Counted from the first letter of the stretch, positions 19,568 to 29,144 are shown. The stretch: 64,000 nt of DNA from Aureibaculum algae (GCF_006065315.1 NZ_CP040749.1:1433501-1497500); one strand, 5' to 3'. Notes: generated by a model from the letters alone, not told the origin. A program made the numbers and translations.

Positions 19568-21205
19568 TTATACCAACATTGTAACTGGATTTTCAATAAA
19601 CCCTTTTAAAGTCAATAAAAATTGAGCACCAGTAGCACCATCAACCGTTCTGTGGTCACATGCTAAGGTTAATTTCATAGTATTACCTACAACGATTTGA
19701 CCTTCTTTTACAATTGGTTTTTGAACAATTGCACCTACAGATAAAATAGCTGAATTAGGCTGGTTTATAATTGAAGTAAAGTCTGTTATACCGAACATTC
19801 CTAAATTAGAAATAGTAAAAGTACTGCCTTCCATTTCTTGAGGAGTTAACTTTTTATTTCTTGCTTTACCAGCGTATTCTTTTACTTTTGATCCAATTTG
19901 TTGTAAGCTTTGTTCATCGGCAAATTTTAAAACAGGTACTAATAAACCATCTTCAACCGCAACGGCTACACCAATATGTACATGATGATTTATACGCATT
20001 CTATCGTCAAACCACTGAGAATTTACTTGTGGATGTTGTTTTAGAGCTAAAGCTACTGCTTTAACTACCATGTCGTTATAAGATATTTTGGTGTCAGGTA
20101 CAGAATTGAATTGTTGTCTAAATACAATCGCATTATCCATATTGAATTCTACATTCAAATAGTAATGTGGTGCCGTAAATTTAGATTCACCTAATCTACG
20201 AGCAATTACTTTACGCATTTGCGAGTTCGGTATTTCATCAAAACTTTCTTCACCGCTTGCCACAAATGGCATTGCAGATGAACCTGCTTGACTAGGGGTA
20301 AAGTTTTCAACATCACTTCTGATGATACGTCCACCAGTACCAGAACCTTTTACTTGTGCAAGATTAATTCCTTTTTCTTGTGCTATTTTTTTAGCCAATG
20401 GTGAAGCGAATATACGTCCCCCAGAAGCAGAAGTGGTTACATTTGCTTCTGGAGCAGGTGCACTTACTGTTTTTTGAGCTTGTGGCGGAGCAGCTTTTAC
20501 TTCTTCTTTTTTAGGAGCTGGTTTTGCTTCTTCTTTAGCTTCTGATTTTGAAAAAGCACCGGCTTTAATAGCTTCTACCAATTCAGTTACATCAGTACCT
20601 GCATTACCAACAACAGCCAAAACGCTATCAACAAGAGCAGTTTCTCCTTCATTTACACCTATATAAAGTAATGTTCCTTCATAGAAACATTCAAATTCCA
20701 TAGTGGCTTTATCTGTTTCAATTTCTGCTAAAATATCACCTTCTTTAACTGTATCACCAACTTTCTTAAGCCAAGATGCAACAGTACCTTCAGTCATTGT
20801 ATCACTTAAGCGAGGCATGGTAATAATTTCTGCACCATCAGGTATTGCAGTATTTGAACTAGCTTTCGCTTCTTCTTTAACTTCTGATTTTTCTGTTACA
20901 GCAGCTTCTTTTTGATCTTCTTTTTGATCTTCAGATGCACCTTTAAGTAAGTCAGAAATATCTTCTCCTTCTTCACCAATAATCGCTAATAAAGTATCTA
21001 CCTTAGAAGTTTCTCCTTCTTGGATTCCAATATATAATAAAGTCCCTTCATTGAAAGATTCGAACTCCATCGTAGCTTTATCAGTTTCTATTTCAGCTAG
21101 TATATCTCCTTCTTCGACCTTATCACCTACTTTTTTTAACCATTTAGCAACAACACCTTCTTCCATAGTGTCGCTCAAACGGGGCATATTAATTATTGTT
21201 GCCAT
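19568..21205 (-). CDS. pdhC: Pyruvate dehydrogenase E2, dihydrolipoamide acetyltransferase
   Basis: 545 residues. Two lipoyl domains in tandem, each with the lipoylated Lys in ETDKATMEFE (Lys43 and Lys166), are joined by acidic/Ala-rich linkers to a subunit-binding domain (IFASPLAKKIAQEKGI to GGRIIRSDVENF) and a C-terminal acetyltransferase core with the catalytic signature DHRTVDGATGA. It transfers acetyl groups from E1-bound hydroxyethyl-TPP to CoA in the cytoplasm. pdhA lies 56 nt upstream in the same direction. The E1 beta subunit and E3 are not in the window. The lipoyl groups would be made by the product of lipA at 40386. Confidence 0.96.
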   Translation of the reverse strand: MATIINMPRLSDTMEEGVVAKWLKKVGDKVEEGDILAEIETDKATMEFESFNEGTLLYIGIQEGETSKVDTLLAIIGEEGEDISDLLKGASEDQKEDQKEAAVTEKSEVKEEAKASSNTAIPDGAEIITMPRLSDTMTEGTVASWLKKVGDTVKEGDILAEIETDKATMEFECFYEGTLLYIGVNEGETALVDSVLAVVGNAGTDVTELVEAIKAGAFSKSEAKEEAKPAPKKEEVKAAPPQAQKTVSAPAPEANVTTSASGGRIFASPLAKKIAQEKGINLAQVKGSGTGGRIIRSDVENFTPSQAGSSAMPFVASGEESFDEIPNSQMRKVIARRLGESKFTAPHYYLNVEFNMDNAIVFRQQFNSVPDTKISYNDMVVKAVALALKQHPQVNSQWFDDRMRINHHVHIGVAVAVEDGLLVPVLKFADEQSLQQIGSKVKEYAGKARNKKLTPQEMEGSTFTISNLGMFGITDFTSIINQPNSAILSVGAIVQKPIVKEGQIVVGNTMKLTLACDHRTVDGATGAQFLLTLKGFIENPVTMLV

Positions 21206-21261
21206 AAATTTTATTTTAAAACTTTTATCTAGTAATCTATTATTTGCTTATCTTTTGTATA

Positions 21262-22257
21262 CTATAATTTGTGTTTTACAAAAGGGTAATCTTCTTGTTC
21301 GTAAACCATATCATACAATGCTTGTTTGTCTGGATATGGAGATTCTTCAGCAAATTTTTCACATTCTGCTACTTTATCTTTTACTGCTTTGTCCCATGCT
21401 TTAATTTCATCATCAGTAGCATATTTTTCCTTTTTTATTACATCTAAAACTTGAGTAATAGGATCTATTTTTTTATACTCTGCCACTTCATCTTTCGTTC
21501 TATAATGTTGAGCATCACTCATAGAATGTCCTCTATATCTATATGTTTTAACTTCCAAGAAGTAAGGTCCATCTTTTCTAGCATGTTCAATAGCTTCATA
21601 CATAGCTTCAGCAACTTTAACAGGATTCATCCCATCAACTGGTTTGCTTGGCATATCATATCCTAAGCCTAACTTCCAAATATCTTCATGATTTGCAGTA
21701 CGTTTTACGGATGTACCCATGGCATAACCGTTATTCTCTACTACAAAAACTACAGGAAGCTTCCATAACATGGCCATGTTAAAGGTTTCATGTAAAGAAC
21801 CTTGTCTTGCAGCACCATCACCAAAACAAGTCAATGTAACAGCATCATTTCCTTTGTACTTATCACCAAAAGCAATACCTGCACCTAATGGAATTTGACC
21901 ACCAACGATACCGTGACCTCCATAAAAACGATGTTCTTTAGAGAAAATATGCATAGAACCACCCATACCATGAGAAGTTCCAGTTTCTTTACCATATAGC
22001 TCAGCCATAACTCTTCTAGGATCTACACCCATTCCGATTGGTTGTACGTGATTACGGTAAGCAGTAATCATCTTATCTTTTGTTAAGTCCATAGCGTGTA
22101 AGGCACCTGCCAATACAGCTTCTTGACCATTATAGAGGTGTAAAAAACCTCGAACTTTTTGCTGAATATAAACAGCTGCTAATTTATCTTCAAACTTTCG
22201 CCAAAAAAGCATGTCTTTGTACCAATTGATGTAGGTCTCTTTAGTTATTTCCTTCAT
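21262..22257 (-). CDS. pdhA: Pyruvate dehydrogenase E1 component, alpha subunit
   Basis: 331 residues, the normal length. The thiamine diphosphate motif starts at GDGAARQGSLHETF and ends at VVENN; the phosphorylation-loop region RYRGHSMSD is present. With E1 beta (encoded elsewhere) it decarboxylates pyruvate and reductively acetylates the lipoyl groups of E2. It is the first gene of a pdhA-pdhC pair. The start MKEITKETYINWYKDM is typical of the family, and two TAnnTTTG boxes lie just upstream. Confidence 0.96.
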   Translation of the reverse strand: MKEITKETYINWYKDMLFWRKFEDKLAAVYIQQKVRGFLHLYNGQEAVLAGALHAMDLTKDKMITAYRNHVQPIGMGVDPRRVMAELYGKETGTSHGMGGSMHIFSKEHRFYGGHGIVGGQIPLGAGIAFGDKYKGNDAVTLTCFGDGAARQGSLHETFNMAMLWKLPVVFVVENNGYAMGTSVKRTANHEDIWKLGLGYDMPSKPVDGMNPVKVAEAMYEAIEHARKDGPYFLEVKTYRYRGHSMSDAQHYRTKDEVAEYKKIDPITQVLDVIKKEKYATDDEIKAWDKAVKDKVAECEKFAEESPYPDKQALYDMVYEQEDYPFVKHKL

Positions 22258-22278
22258 GTTGTTTTAAAGTAATAGTTA

Positions 22279-22298
22279 CAAACGTAGTTACAAAAATA
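22279..22298 (-). promoter_or_regulatory. Candidate promoter boxes for pdhA-pdhC
   Basis: On the minus strand TATTTTTG (22298-22291) and TACGTTTG (22286-22279) both fit the -7 consensus, 22-41 nt before the pdhA ATG. No TTG stands at the usual spacing. The remaining gap (22299-22585, about 290 bp) is AT-rich with no gene or strong structure that I can see. Confidence 0.4.
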
Positions 22299-22585
22299 CT
22301 ACTTTAGATGTAGTTCTAAAAGAAACATTTGATTTTTGTTATATTTCTTTTATTCAGAACTGTAATGAAAGGTAATTATTATATTTTTCACAAAAAATGG
22401 CTCATTTTATATGTGATTAATGATATATTCTTATGCTTAATTAGGCTACATATGAATCATTTGATTAATTTTTAGCTCAAAAAGATTCGCAAAAGTTAAT
22501 TTTATTGCCTTTTCATGGCGATTGTGTTTAAATTATTGGTTAATAATTATTATTTACACCGATAATATCAATCGTAATAATTGAT

Positions 22586-23524
22586 TTATTTTAGTGTTTT
22601 TATTGTTAGGAAGAGTTGTTCAATTACCAATGACATTTTATGAAGATTTAAGGTTGATAATATGTCTCCTTTCTTATGATAATTTTTGTTTCGGTAAAAT
22701 GCAGTATTTGTAATCATTACGGCATCATAGTTTAGATTCCAATAGTTCAGGTGATCTGAAAAATCAACACCAGGCAACATGGAGTTTCCTTTTAATGATT
22801 CTGTTTTAATTATTTTTTTTGATTTAAATAATTGATTGAATTCATCGCTAAATTCACCACTGTTTTTATGTTGAACAACGGTTATATAATCGGCTTTGTT
22901 ACCATATATTAAACTCATGCCAGGGATAGGATATTCTTGTGAGTTGGGTTTGCTATTGTAATAACCTATCATTTCTAGGCAAATCATTCCCTTAACTGAA
23001 ATTTTATTTTTATAAAGATAATTGGCATGAATTGCACTGCCCATTTGTTCCGTTCTAAAAAAAGGAGGCTCTTCTAAAGTATAGGCTACAAAATCGATTC
23101 TGTAGTTTAATTTTTCTTTTGATAATAATCTCGCCAATTCTAAAATACCCGCAACGCCACTGGCATTGTCATCTGCTCCAGTATGATTACCATACACATC
23201 GTAATGAGCACCAATTATAATGCGTTCTTTGTTTTCTGTACCTATAGAACCTATTACATTTTTATAGGTTTTATTTTCAACTTTATAATTTTGAAAAGCA
23301 GTAGTGTCGCAAATTTTAATGAGTTCAGATTTTATATAATCAGCAACACTATCTAGCGTTATTATATTTTTATAGTTTCTTGGTTTTTGTGTATTTGTTA
23401 TTTTTACAAGATCGTTAAGAACGCGTACTGTATCTGCAAATTGCAATGTGTTTTTGGTCCTGTTTTGAGAATGGGTGCAGCCCACAATAAAGATAAATGT
23501 TATTATAATACAGAGGTTTCTCAT
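22586..23524 (-). CDS. M28-family zinc peptidase, lipoprotein
   Basis: 312 residues; the lipobox IVGC puts the mature protein on a membrane, outside the cytoplasm. Metal-binding pattern of family M28: His in IIIGAHYDV, bridging Asp in GADDNASGVAG, the catalytic Glu pair in AYTLEEPPFF, an Asp/Glu around CLEMIGYY, and a late His in VDFSDHLNYW. Such enzymes are aminopeptidases, or in some lineages glutaminyl cyclases; the substrate cannot be read from the sequence. It is separated by about 130 bp from the next gene upstream, so it is probably transcribed alone. Confidence 0.9.
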   Translation of the reverse strand: MRNLCIIITFIFIVGCTHSQNRTKNTLQFADTVRVLNDLVKITNTQKPRNYKNIITLDSVADYIKSELIKICDTTAFQNYKVENKTYKNVIGSIGTENKERIIIGAHYDVYGNHTGADDNASGVAGILELARLLSKEKLNYRIDFVAYTLEEPPFFRTEQMGSAIHANYLYKNKISVKGMICLEMIGYYNSKPNSQEYPIPGMSLIYGNKADYITVVQHKNSGEFSDEFNQLFKSKKIIKTESLKGNSMLPGVDFSDHLNYWNLNYDAVMITNTAFYRNKNYHKKGDILSTLNLHKMSLVIEQLFLTIKTLK

Positions 23525-23655
23525 AGTTGAAATTTTAAATAAAACTATATGAAATCACTATTTCAAAAAACTACTAATTAGCAAAAGGTCAAATGCAGTG
23601 TGTAAAACCTATATATGATTTAGGGAACGTATGGTTGGTAACTATTCTAAAAGGA

Positions 23656-24669
23656 TTACTCTTTGTTCTTAATAATATAAATGCCATTTTCTTTATATTC
23701 TCTTTTCGATCTGCCATTACCACTTAATTTAATAAAAGCAATTTTATTTGAATTTTTAAATTCCTTTTTGGGATAAAACAATTCGATATCAGGGTAGTAA
23801 GAGCCGAAAGCACCTGTTTTAAATGTATAGGCTTTGAAATTTAAATTTTCATCGAAATGACGAAGTCTAAAATAGCCTATACCATTCCATCCAGATCTAC
23901 TTGTATTATTAATGTCATAAAAAGAGCCATATTCTCTTGATGTGCCTACAAATTTTTCTAAATGTATAGGTTCTTCTTCATTTTTCCATTTTTGCCATGG
24001 AGCAATTTTGTTTTCTAAGACAATCAACGAATCTAAACTTTTTTCTTTGTGTTTATAAAATTTAAACGGATTCATATAAAAATCATCAAAACCTTTTGCA
24101 GACTTGAAAACGGTCCAATCCTCATTAATTTTTACATAACAATTAGTTTTATCAGCATCATAATCATTTCCATAGGCAATAATATCAGCCTTCACTATAT
24201 ATTCATTAAAAATGCTGGAGTGAATACTATCATAATTTATAATTTGATGATATGCTTGTTTTGACTTATTACCAGAATAAATCCAATCTGTATAGTAGTC
24301 TTCCTCAAAATAATAACCTAATTTATTTATATAATCTCTAAAATTCAGACTGTCTATTATTTCTCCATTTTTATTAGTTTTCCAATAGGTTTTCCAACCC
24401 GCATTATTTCTGTCGTAATCTGAATCGTAAATAGAAATAATATATTCTTTGGTAGCGGTGTTGTAGGAAATGGGGGCATCTAAATTACCATCAATAATTT
24501 TGTTTATTTGATAGTTTTCTGATGCGACATTATGATCTGATAAATAGTTGTAATCTCCATACAAACCGAATAGAGAGACACTATCAACAAAATGTCTAAC
24601 AGGACCTATGTAGCTGTATGTAAGGTATGCGGCAAGGACAACGGCTAAAACTTTTAAGGGCTTTTTCAT
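23656..24669 (-). CDS. Membrane-anchored protein of unknown function
   Basis: 337 residues. A single N-terminal hydrophobic stretch (LKVLAVVLAAYLTYSYIG) without a clear cleavage site suggests an anchor with the rest outside. The body is rich in Tyr, Asp and Asn (ISIYDSDYDRNNAGWKTYW, AYGNDYDADKTNCYV), typical of beta-strand-rich extracytoplasmic proteins. No family is recognised. The stop codon of rlmF lies 32 nt upstream in the same direction, so read-through from rlmF is likely, although a functional link is not apparent. Confidence 0.65.
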   Translation of the reverse strand: MKKPLKVLAVVLAAYLTYSYIGPVRHFVDSVSLFGLYGDYNYLSDHNVASENYQINKIIDGNLDAPISYNTATKEYIISIYDSDYDRNNAGWKTYWKTNKNGEIIDSLNFRDYINKLGYYFEEDYYTDWIYSGNKSKQAYHQIINYDSIHSSIFNEYIVKADIIAYGNDYDADKTNCYVKINEDWTVFKSAKGFDDFYMNPFKFYKHKEKSLDSLIVLENKIAPWQKWKNEEEPIHLEKFVGTSREYGSFYDINNTSRSGWNGIGYFRLRHFDENLNFKAYTFKTGAFGSYYPDIELFYPKKEFKNSNKIAFIKLSGNGRSKREYKENGIYIIKNKE

Positions 24670-24701
24670 TTTGATTTTAATCGCAGTAGTATATTTTTAA
24701 A

Positions 24702-25682
24702 TTACTTTTTAGAAGGTTTTTTATCTGCCCATCTGGTCAATTTCCATTCTTTTTGTTCTAATTTGGAAAGGAAGGTCCAAGCTACAATGCGACTCGATTT
24801 GTTGCCTGTGCCCATGGCGATCGTTTTAACGTCTACAGCCTCGTATCTATCTAATGTTTTGTAAATTCCATTGAGATTAGATTGTTTAGATACTAAGGTT
24901 GAAAACCAATAGCAGTTTTTAGAAAATTTTTGACTTTCACGCACCATATTTGTGATAAATTTTGATTCGCCACCGTCACAAACCAACTCATTATAAATTC
25001 CAGCAAAATTGAGTTCTGGTGTTTTTACTTTTTTACCAGATAAATTTTGAACCTTTCGTTTTGTACCTCTTTGAGCATCTTCAATAGTTGCATGAAATGG
25101 AGGATTACAAACGGTGATGTCAACCTTATCTTCTCGGGTAAGAATTCCGTAAAAAATATCTTTAGTATTTTCTTGCAACCTAAAAGTAACTTTATCTTTT
25201 AGAGATGGGTTAGATTCAACAATGTGTTTTGAAGATTCTATGGATTTGGGATTAATATCAGACCCAATAAAATTCCAACCGTATTCCGTCACTCCTAATA
25301 TAGGGTAAATACAACTGGCACCTACACCAACATCTAAACAGGTGATTTTGTTTACTGTTGGAATTTTTCCAAAATTATGTTCACGCAACAAATCAGCCAT
25401 ATGGTGTATATAATCTGCTCTTCCAGGAATGGGCGGGCATAAATTTTCATCTGGAAAATTCCAATTTTTAATTCCGTAATAATGATGTAACAATCCTTTG
25501 TTTAAGATTTTTACAGCTTCTGGATTTGAAAAATCAACAGAATCGTCGCCATATTTATTTGGTTTTACATGCGTTGCCAATTCAGGATTTGACTCCACCA
25601 ATGCATTTAAATCATAACGTTCTCGGTTTTTGTTTCGAGGATGTAAACTAGATTTTATAGGGTTGGGTTTTTTAGACGACAT
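24702..25682 (-). CDS. rlmF: 23S rRNA (adenine1618-N6)-methyltransferase
   Basis: 326 residues. The start MSSKKPNPIKSSLHPRNKNRERYD and the text LHPRN..RYD are hallmarks of RlmF. The SAM-binding motif is CLDVGVGASCIYPI; the catalytic N6-adenine motif is NPPFH (VTVCNPPFHAT). It methylates A1618 of 23S rRNA. The length fits the family. The 288-bp gap upstream of it (25683-25970) contains an 18-bp perfect palindrome at 25808-25825. Confidence 0.95.
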   Translation of the reverse strand: MSSKKPNPIKSSLHPRNKNRERYDLNALVESNPELATHVKPNKYGDDSVDFSNPEAVKILNKGLLHHYYGIKNWNFPDENLCPPIPGRADYIHHMADLLREHNFGKIPTVNKITCLDVGVGASCIYPILGVTEYGWNFIGSDINPKSIESSKHIVESNPSLKDKVTFRLQENTKDIFYGILTREDKVDITVCNPPFHATIEDAQRGTKRKVQNLSGKKVKTPELNFAGIYNELVCDGGESKFITNMVRESQKFSKNCYWFSTLVSKQSNLNGIYKTLDRYEAVDVKTIAMGTGNKSSRIVAWTFLSKLEQKEWKLTRWADKKPSKK

Positions 25683-25970
25683 GTAATTACTGTATTGTTG
25701 ATGTTAAAATATAAGTAAAATATAATTTGAAATTTGTAAATATCTCACTTCTTTGATTAATTACTGTGATTTGTGCACTTTTTCTACTTAAATAGTTTAT
25801 ACCTTTTAGATATGAATTCATATCTGTTTTAAATAAAAACCTAAAACACGAGCATTTAACATTCTTTGAATGGTTGTAAATGTTCAGTTTTCAGCATTGC
25901 CAAAGTCATTCGGAAGCTTTTAGTCGCTAAAAATCAAATAATAGGAGGGAAGTATTAAATACATTAACCA

Positions 25971-26333
25971 CTATTTTGGCCATAGTTGGTTTATACCCTC
26001 TACTTTAAATAGTTCAGTTCCTTTGGTTAGTTTTGTGTTTAAAGGACATATTGAAATTATTTTTCCAGTGAAAACACTTTCAAACTCCATAACGATCATG
26101 TTATTAGAAAGATTACATATAATATCTCCTGGCTTAACAACATCTCCGAGTTTAATATTCCAATTAGTTAACACTAAATCTTTTTGATTCTCTAATTCTG
26201 GTGCAAAGAAAGATTCCACTTGACCTTTTTCTAGTTTATATTCATAAGTGTCAGCAATCATGTTACAAGACTTCGGAATTCTATTCGGTTTTCTAGTTGT
26301 TGAAAATAGCCTTTGAAGTAGGGATTTTAACAT
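25971..26333 (-). CDS. Lipoyl/biotinyl-like domain protein lacking the modifiable lysine
   Basis: 120 residues. Residues about 38-113 follow the lipoyl/biotinyl hammerhead pattern (NIKLGDVVKPGDIICNLS, then MEFESVFTGKIISI). Compared with the E2 lipoyl domain at 19568 (GDILAEIETDKATMEFES), the aligned stretch is GDIICNLSNNMIVMEFES: the lipoylated Lys is Met79 and the Asp before it is Asn78. It should therefore not be lipoylated. The N-terminus is basic and lacks a signal. Its ATG overlaps the stop of the preceding gene (TAATG), implying coupled translation. It may be a scaffold or decoy, or may simply share the fold. Confidence 0.7.
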   Translation of the reverse strand: MLKSLLQRLFSTTRKPNRIPKSCNMIADTYEYKLEKGQVESFFAPELENQKDLVLTNWNIKLGDVVKPGDIICNLSNNMIVMEFESVFTGKIISICPLNTKLTKGTELFKVEGINQLWPK

Positions 26334-26956
26334 TATTTTTTAAATTTTGAATTGACCCAAGCATCAACCATTTCTTTTTTATCAGCTTCGTTATTATAAT
26401 TTATGTTTACGGCAAAGTCAAACCCATTAATTAATCGGTTATATAATTGCTGTTTGATAATTTCTTTACCATCAGGAGCATAAATAGTAAATTCATACGT
26501 CTGAAAATCTAGTCCGTCAATTTTAACTACCGTTGTTGCTGAAGTATCAATTTTCATTTCTTGCTCAGTAAATGTATTGTACATTAGTTTTTTTAAGAGT
26601 ACATTATTCTCTTGCCATTCTCCGGGATATTCAATTTCAAAAGGCTGTGAAGTAGATTGAAATCGATTAAACGCGTTTTTTTGAAAACCGATTAAATTTT
26701 TAAGACCAGAAATATTGATTTCACTACCTATTTGATTTTCGATAATCTCTTTACCCTTATTTGTGTCTTTATTACTTTGTTTTTTTGTAGTCACTTTCCA
26801 ATCATTCGGTATGGTTATAGTCCATCCAATTTCTTTGCTATTGTAAATATTACTATCACTATTAAATTCATCAATATGCTCATTTGAATTATTTTTTTTA
26901 CAAGAAGTAAGTAATATTAAAATGACCAAAAGTGTTTTTGTAGATTTTATTAGCAT
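26333..26956 (-). CDS. Lipoprotein, PsbP-like candidate
   Basis: 207 residues; signal LVILILLTSC gives a lipidated Cys, followed by an Asn/Ser/Lys linker. The domain from about residue 40 starts KEIGWTITIPNDWKVTT and continues through INISGLKNLIGFQKNAFNRF, TYEFTIYAPDGKEIIKQQ and GFDFAVNINYNN. The opening motif and size resemble PsbP-fold proteins, a loose assignment; homologous lipoproteins are common in Flavobacteriia without known role. The gene lies 37 nt after the aminotransferase-fold gene and overlaps the following lipoyl-like gene by one base, so the two small proteins are probably made in step. Confidence 0.65.
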   Translation of the reverse strand: MLIKSTKTLLVILILLTSCKKNNSNEHIDEFNSDSNIYNSKEIGWTITIPNDWKVTTKKQSNKDTNKGKEIIENQIGSEINISGLKNLIGFQKNAFNRFQSTSQPFEIEYPGEWQENNVLLKKLMYNTFTEQEMKIDTSATTVVKIDGLDFQTYEFTIYAPDGKEIIKQQLYNRLINGFDFAVNINYNNEADKKEMVDAWVNSKFKK

Positions 26957-26993
26957 GAGTGTATTTTGTTTTAAGTTGTTTGGTTTAGAAAAA

Positions 26994-28115
26994 TTAATTT
27001 GAGACTAAACTTAAAAATTTTCTAATTTCAGTATGTGTATTAAAAAAGTTTGGACTTACTCTTATATTATTAGCCTGTAAAGTTACTAGAACATTTTCTT
27101 TTTTGAGTTTTTCAAATAGTATTTTAGTAGTTTCTAAAGAACCCGTATTAAAATGAACTATAGCGGTTCTTTCATTTCGTTTTTTTGTGGGTGTCACAAT
27201 TTTAAATCCTTTTTCACGGAGTCCTTTAATAAGAAGGTCTGTATGCTCTAAGGCTTTCTCATAAATAGTATCAATTCCAATATGAAGTAATAAATGAAGT
27301 CCATCAGACCAAGCATCAAAGAGTGAATATGCAATAGTACCAGTCTCAAATTTTCTAGAATCCTCATGATATGTAAGGTTATCATCACTTTTATCAGCGG
27401 CATACATTCCTGGTAAAACTGGGGTAATTTTATTTAGAACACGTTTACTAACATATAAGAAACCTGTTCCGTGCATACCCAATAGCCATTTAAAACCGCA
27501 ACCTGCCATTACATCAATTTGATATTTTTCTACATCGATAGGGGTCATTCCCGCTGCTTGTGCTGCATCCACAACAAATAGAGCACCATTCATGTGAGCA
27601 ATCTTACCAATTGCAGCGAGGTCGGGTCTAAAACCGCTGTTAAAACGAACCGCTGCAATGGCCACAATTCGGGTATTAGTATCTACCCATTTTTCTATGG
27701 ATGCAGGGTCAATACTAAGATCTTTATTTATTTTTGCAAATCTAATTTCAACTCCTTTTTCTTTTAGTTGTAACCATGGATAATTATTATTCCAATGTTC
27801 ATATTCTGGGATAACAATATTGTCACCTTTTTTTAAATCGACACCTTGAGCTACAATCCCTAAACCAACCCCCGTGCTTGTTACTAATGCATATTCTTCT
27901 GGAGCACCCCCTAATAGTTTTGCGAGTAAACCACGTATGTTATTGCGGTCAAAGGCTTTTTTACCAACAGGATTTAATTCTGTTTTTAAATGCTTTTGAA
28001 GTCTGTCATATACCAACGTATTTAAAGGTGCTTGTGAAGCACTGTTTAGATAAACGGCTTTTTCTGTAATTGGAAATAGTGATCGAATTTCTTCTATAGA
28101 CATAGGTATAGACAT
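26994..28115 (-). CDS. Class V aminotransferase-fold PLP enzyme
   Basis: 373 residues. PLP-binding Lys in GCGFKWLLGMHGTGFLY; cofactor Asp in FVVDAAQAAGM; N-terminal motif VYLNSASQAPL. This is the fold of cysteine desulfurases, isopenicillin-N epimerase-like and selenocysteine lyase-like enzymes. The CsdA/IscS active-site Cys loop is not evident near the C-terminus, so desulfurase activity is not assured. Two in-frame ATGs lie in a 12-bp tandem duplication (28097-28120), leaving starts at 28115 or 28103. It is preceded 26 nt upstream by the PIG-L gene. Confidence 0.88.
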   Translation of the reverse strand: MSIPMSIEEIRSLFPITEKAVYLNSASQAPLNTLVYDRLQKHLKTELNPVGKKAFDRNNIRGLLAKLLGGAPEEYALVTSTGVGLGIVAQGVDLKKGDNIVIPEYEHWNNNYPWLQLKEKGVEIRFAKINKDLSIDPASIEKWVDTNTRIVAIAAVRFNSGFRPDLAAIGKIAHMNGALFVVDAAQAAGMTPIDVEKYQIDVMAGCGFKWLLGMHGTGFLYVSKRVLNKITPVLPGMYAADKSDDNLTYHEDSRKFETGTIAYSLFDAWSDGLHLLLHIGIDTIYEKALEHTDLLIKGLREKGFKIVTPTKKRNERTAIVHFNTGSLETTKILFEKLKKENVLVTLQANNIRVSPNFFNTHTEIRKFLSLVSN

Positions 28116-28141
28116 AGGTATAGGCTTTCTCTAAGTTTTAT

Positions 28142-28975
28142 TTAGTACTCAAAAACATCATGCCTTATATTTTCTGAACCATTCCATGGCCGGAAATAAA
28201 GTATGCGTTCTTTTTGGCCTATTAATGTAAACAATTCATCCATAACTTCCGTAGTGTATTGTGATTTACAACAACCTAAGGCTTCTCTTCCTACGTTGTA
28301 ATCATCTTCTGAATAGGGTATTCTATACGTTAAGAATTTCTTATCCGTTGTTTTTAGACTTTCTTTAAACCAACTTGCCATATTCGTTTTTATTTTTGGA
28401 GCTGCCTCTAAGTCCTCTTTTAAAACACCAACATAAAGAAGCTGTTTCAATGACTTTGTTTTATTTTTTTGAAAAACTTCAGTGACAATATTACTGACAA
28501 TACGATGATCAGGGTGACCATAATAACCACCAGGGCCGAAACTCATAACAACATCAGGTTTGTATTTTGTAAAAAGATTATCAATTTTATCATCAAGAGA
28601 AAAAAGATTTTCCATTTTAGCTAATTCACCATCCGTATAATTCAATAAAATGGGTGGGTTTATACCTAAGGTTTTTGTTGTACATAATGCTTCTTGAGCA
28701 CGTACCTTAGCAAGTGAATCTCCGGCAGGGATGTTAGCATGGGGAGATACTCCATTAGACCCGTCAGTTGCTAATACTAAATAAATATTTACTCCTTCTT
28801 TAGCATATTTTGAGAGGATGGGTGAGATTGTGCTTTCATCATCTGAATGAGCAAAAACAGCCATTATGGTTTTTTTACTAGGAGATGTTGGTTTAACTTC
28901 TTGTTGTGTGGTAGTCCCTTTATTACAGGATGTTAGTAGTAGTGAAAGACAAATAATAGTAATTATTTTGTTCAT
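28142..28975 (-). CDS. PIG-L family deacetylase, lipoprotein
   Basis: 277 residues with lipobox LLLTSC. The zinc/catalytic motif is AHSDDE (residues 42-47; the family usually has AHPDDE), followed by LVLATDGSNG and the second metal histidine in YGHPDHRIVS. Members remove N-acetyl groups from sugars (GlcNAc-PI, mycothiol or bacillithiol precursors, chitin oligomers). As a lipoprotein it acts outside the cytoplasm, which points to a glycan substrate rather than thiol cofactors. It begins a run of four minus-strand genes down to 25971. Confidence 0.92.
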   Translation of the reverse strand: MNKIITIICLSLLLTSCNKGTTTQQEVKPTSPSKKTIMAVFAHSDDESTISPILSKYAKEGVNIYLVLATDGSNGVSPHANIPAGDSLAKVRAQEALCTTKTLGINPPILLNYTDGELAKMENLFSLDDKIDNLFTKYKPDVVMSFGPGGYYGHPDHRIVSNIVTEVFQKNKTKSLKQLLYVGVLKEDLEAAPKIKTNMASWFKESLKTTDKKFLTYRIPYSEDDYNVGREALGCCKSQYTTEVMDELFTLIGQKERILYFRPWNGSENIRHDVFEY

Positions 28976-29144
28976 TTTGTAAACGTTTTGTTTCTAAACT
29001 ATCAATTGAAGTTGGCAGTGGAAGTAAGGATTGTTCTATGTTTTAAGGAACGAATTTAGCAAATACTAACCAAATAAGGAATCTTTTCGGTATTTATAGT
29101 ATCGATAAAACGAGTAATAAATGACATGTAATTGAAGTCTACTT

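Noticed and set aside
20703..21404. Open frames on the plus strand inside pdhC and pdhA
   Set aside because: They lie antisense to clearly conserved domains (the lipoyl domains repeat, so their antisense frames repeat too).
25971..26333. Biotin carboxyl carrier protein or GcvH
   Set aside because: No modifiable lysine in the MKM or DKA position, and no match to GcvH outside the hammerhead.
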